NCBI GenBank assembly: GCA_002350625.1
Contig: DEFE01000001.1
Location: 1,501 to 9,500 of the forward strand
Reading direction: 5' to 3'
Source of the DNA: Lachnospiraceae bacterium UBA2860
Lineage (GTDB): Bacteria; Bacillota; Clostridia; Lachnospirales; Lachnospiraceae
Length of the DNA: 8,000 nucleotides
Shown here piece after piece: positions 6,480-8,000 of the stretch. A model generated the notes under the pieces. It was not told where the DNA came from. It saw nothing but the letters and a program-made list of their open reading frames with translations, and did not search any database. Each line of letters starts with the position of its first letter. Positions within the stretch are counted from its first letter, which is position 1. The translations under genes and the position numbers were made by a program.

Positions 6480-7873
6480 TTCGGACACTACTTTTGTATG
6501 ACGGGAAGATGAGCTCGGCGGAGAGAGTCGCCGAGCAGCTTTCGTATCTCATCGGAAATGCCAGGGCCGCGGACGTGGAGGACGCCCCGGAGGATCTGAC
6601 GCCTTACGGCGGCTTCTGCTTCGTCTTCAATTTCTACGGGACCGTGACGGCCGGCAGGATGCGGAATTATCTCAAGGAGAACAGCGCGAAAATGGCGGAT
6701 GCGCGCCTCGCGATGGTGGGCATCGGCTACTCGGACCTGGGCTACACGAAGTACGTCGTGGACACGGAGCAGGAGACGGGCCTCAAGGACATCGCGGCGA
6801 TCTTTGTCTCTTCGGAGAAGGAGACGACGCGCGCGGGCTACGAGATCAGCAAGATCATGCGCCTCCCGGCGAAGCCGATGGAGGAAGAGGCGATCATGAA
6901 CGCGATCCGCGGCTATGTCGGGGAGAAGGGGACGCTGGCGCTCGCGACGTCGACGAGCGGTTTCATCCGCTGCACGCCGCTGAAGTATCAGTTCCTCGAC
7001 GATGTGTTCTATATCGTCACGGAGGGCGGCATGAAGTTCCGCGGCATTCTCGACAACGGGCGCGTGTGCGCGGCGATCTATACGTCTGATGAAGAGGGCG
7101 GGATCATGAAGAGCCTGCAGTTTCTCGGCGACGCGCAGACGGTTGAGGTCGGGAGCGCGGAGTATAAGGTGGCGATGACGGCGCGGCTCATCACGGAGGA
7201 GGAGCTTGAGAGGCGGCCTTCTACGCTGTTCCTGATCCGCATCACGCCGCTCCGCTATGAGTTTATGAACCGCGATTTCGAGGAGATGGGGTTTGACGCG
7301 AATCAGTCGCTCGACACGCGGCAGCAGAAGAAGAACCGGCAGGAGGGCTATAAGCGCGTCGTCACGGAGACGCAGAAGGGGCAGCCGACGATGACGATCC
7401 GCGACGAGAACGGGGAGGAGCGGCAGGTGACGATTCCGGAGGTCGGGATCAGTTTCCTGCAGCCGTTCGATCCGATGGATAAGGTGCTGTTTTCTACGCC
7501 GGGCGCGCAGATGGCGACGCTCCAGGGCGCGGGCAGTCCGGCGGAGGCCGGCGATGCGGCGCCGAAGGAGAAGAAGGAGCTGACGGAGGAGGAGAAGCAG
7601 CGCCGGAGGGAGCTGCTCGCGAGGAAGCGCAGGAAGAAGGAGCTGCTCCGGGAGAAGAAGCGGCAAGAGGAGCTGGAAGCGCTGCGGCGCGCGGTGGAGA
7701 AGCAGGAGGCGCAGGATAAGGTGACGACGGCGGATACGCCGCCGGAGGCGGAGAAGCCGGCTGCGGAGAAGAAGCAGAAGGAGAAGGGCGTGCGGCGGAG
7801 TGTGTTCGCGAGGCTCGGCGACGGGCTCGGGAAGATGCTGCAGCTTGAAGATGATGAAGAGGATGATGGATGA
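6476..7873 (+). CDS. flavodoxin-domain plus FMN split-barrel protein with long charged C-terminal tail
   Basis: A 465-residue protein in three parts. Residues 1-145 resemble a flavodoxin fold: an N-terminal LLLYDGKMSSAERVAEQL strand-loop-helix in the place of the FMN phosphate loop, then FCFVFNFYGTV and RLAMVGIGYSDLG. Residues 150-262 resemble the pyridoxamine 5'-phosphate oxidase-like FMN-binding split barrel (LALATSTSGFIRCTPLKYQF, FYIVTEGGMKFRGILDNGRVCAAIY). Residues 280-465 match no family I know: a short stretch with an IRDENGEERQVTIPE hairpin, a Lys/Glu/Arg coiled helix (about 363-413), a basic helix (RRSVFARLGDGLGKMLQL) and an acidic end (EDDEEDDG). An electron-transfer or flavin-dependent reductase role is inferred; the substrate is unknown. 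GAGGAGG at 6459-6465 lies 10 nt before the start, and the ATGA overlap with the zinc-ribbon gene indicates coupling. The tail is encoded by strongly purine-rich DNA. Confidence 0.85.
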   Translation: MIRTLLLYDGKMSSAERVAEQLSYLIGNARAADVEDAPEDLTPYGGFCFVFNFYGTVTAGRMRNYLKENSAKMADARLAMVGIGYSDLGYTKYVVDTEQETGLKDIAAIFVSSEKETTRAGYEISKIMRLPAKPMEEEAIMNAIRGYVGEKGTLALATSTSGFIRCTPLKYQFLDDVFYIVTEGGMKFRGILDNGRVCAAIYTSDEEGGIMKSLQFLGDAQTVEVGSAEYKVAMTARLITEEELERRPSTLFLIRITPLRYEFMNRDFEEMGFDANQSLDTRQQKKNRQEGYKRVVTETQKGQPTMTIRDENGEERQVTIPEVGISFLQPFDPMDKVLFSTPGAQMATLQGAGSPAEAGDAAPKEKKELTEEEKQRRRELLARKRRKKELLREKKRQEELEALRRAVEKQEAQDKVTTADTPPEAEKPAAEKKQKEKGVRRSVFARLGDGLGKMLQLEDDEEDDG

Positions 7874-7881
7874 TTCGTGTG

Positions 7882-7919
7882 GCAGATAGGATGTCCGTTG
7901 AGCATCGGATCATATCTGC
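7882..7919. other. imperfect inverted repeat after the last gene
   Basis: GCAGATA (7882-7888) pairs with TATCTGC (7913-7919). Inside, GAT pairs with ATC and CCG with CGG, giving about 13 base pairs with one mismatch, a 2-nt bulge and an 8-nt loop. It starts 9 nt after the stop codon, where a terminator would be expected, but no T-tract follows on either strand. It could be a weak or Rho-assisted transcript end, an RNA 3' stabiliser or a protein-binding site. Confidence 0.45.
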
Positions 7920-7951
7920 AGACGGCTTCCGCGCCTAAGGACTTCTAAGCC

Positions 7952-7984
7952 CGACGAAAATCACTAAAGGCGGTTCGACGAAAA
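7952..7984. repeat. short direct repeat CGACGAAAA
   Basis: CGACGAAAA occurs at 7952-7960 and again at 7976-7984, 24 bp apart, with the second copy running on to seven consecutive A residues (7981-7987). Read on the minus strand this is a T7 run that could end a terminator for a gene entering from the right, but any stem would lie beyond the window. Nothing else is visible between 7920 and 8000. Confidence 0.4.
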
Positions 7985-8000
7985 AAACCTAACTCGCTTC

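Noticed and set aside
6488..7666. Minus-strand open frame rich in Leu and Arg opposite the flavoprotein gene
   Set aside because: Low-complexity complement of Glu/Lys-rich codons; no motif, and the plus-strand gene accounts for the region.

Overview
The window reads as GC-rich bacterial chromosome. Genes are tightly packed on the plus strand, most third codon positions are G or C, and starts are preceded by strong AGGAGG-type Shine-Dalgarno sites. Protein resemblance, above all the Firmicutes-like uracil permease and the Thermotoga-type DAHP synthase, suggests a high-GC member of the Clostridia, perhaps Lachnospiraceae. This is inference; the window has no rRNA or marker gene to settle it.

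Layout. Positions 1-106 are intergenic and carry two near-identical 38-bp tandem repeat units plus a decayed third. Seven plus-strand genes follow without a recognisable terminator between them: an RluA-family pseudouridine synthase (107-994), a UraA/PyrP-type uracil permease (1036-2559), a type I-beta DAHP synthase (2572-3591), a monofunctional prephenate dehydratase (3584-4432), a 616-residue protein with a probable glycosidase/deacetylase-like barrel (4435-6285), a 73-residue zinc-ribbon protein (6258-6479), and a flavodoxin plus FMN split-barrel protein with a long charged tail (6476-7873). Junction spacings are 41, 12, -8, 2, -28 and -4 nt, so from the permease onward this looks like one transcription unit. 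The last 127 nt hold an imperfect inverted repeat and a short direct repeat, but no gene.

How the genes fit together. The first pair recalls the ylyB-pyrR-pyrP start of the Bacillus pyrimidine locus, but pyrR and a visible attenuator are missing. The second pair supplies the first step of the shikimate pathway and the first committed step from prephenate to phenylalanine. The last three genes are translationally chained to pheA, yet none has an obvious place in aromatic biosynthesis. That coupling of an uncharacterised barrel protein, a zinc ribbon and a flavoprotein is the least explained part of the window. I saw no mobile element, CRISPR array, tRNA or rRNA, and nothing that amounts to a clear new system.
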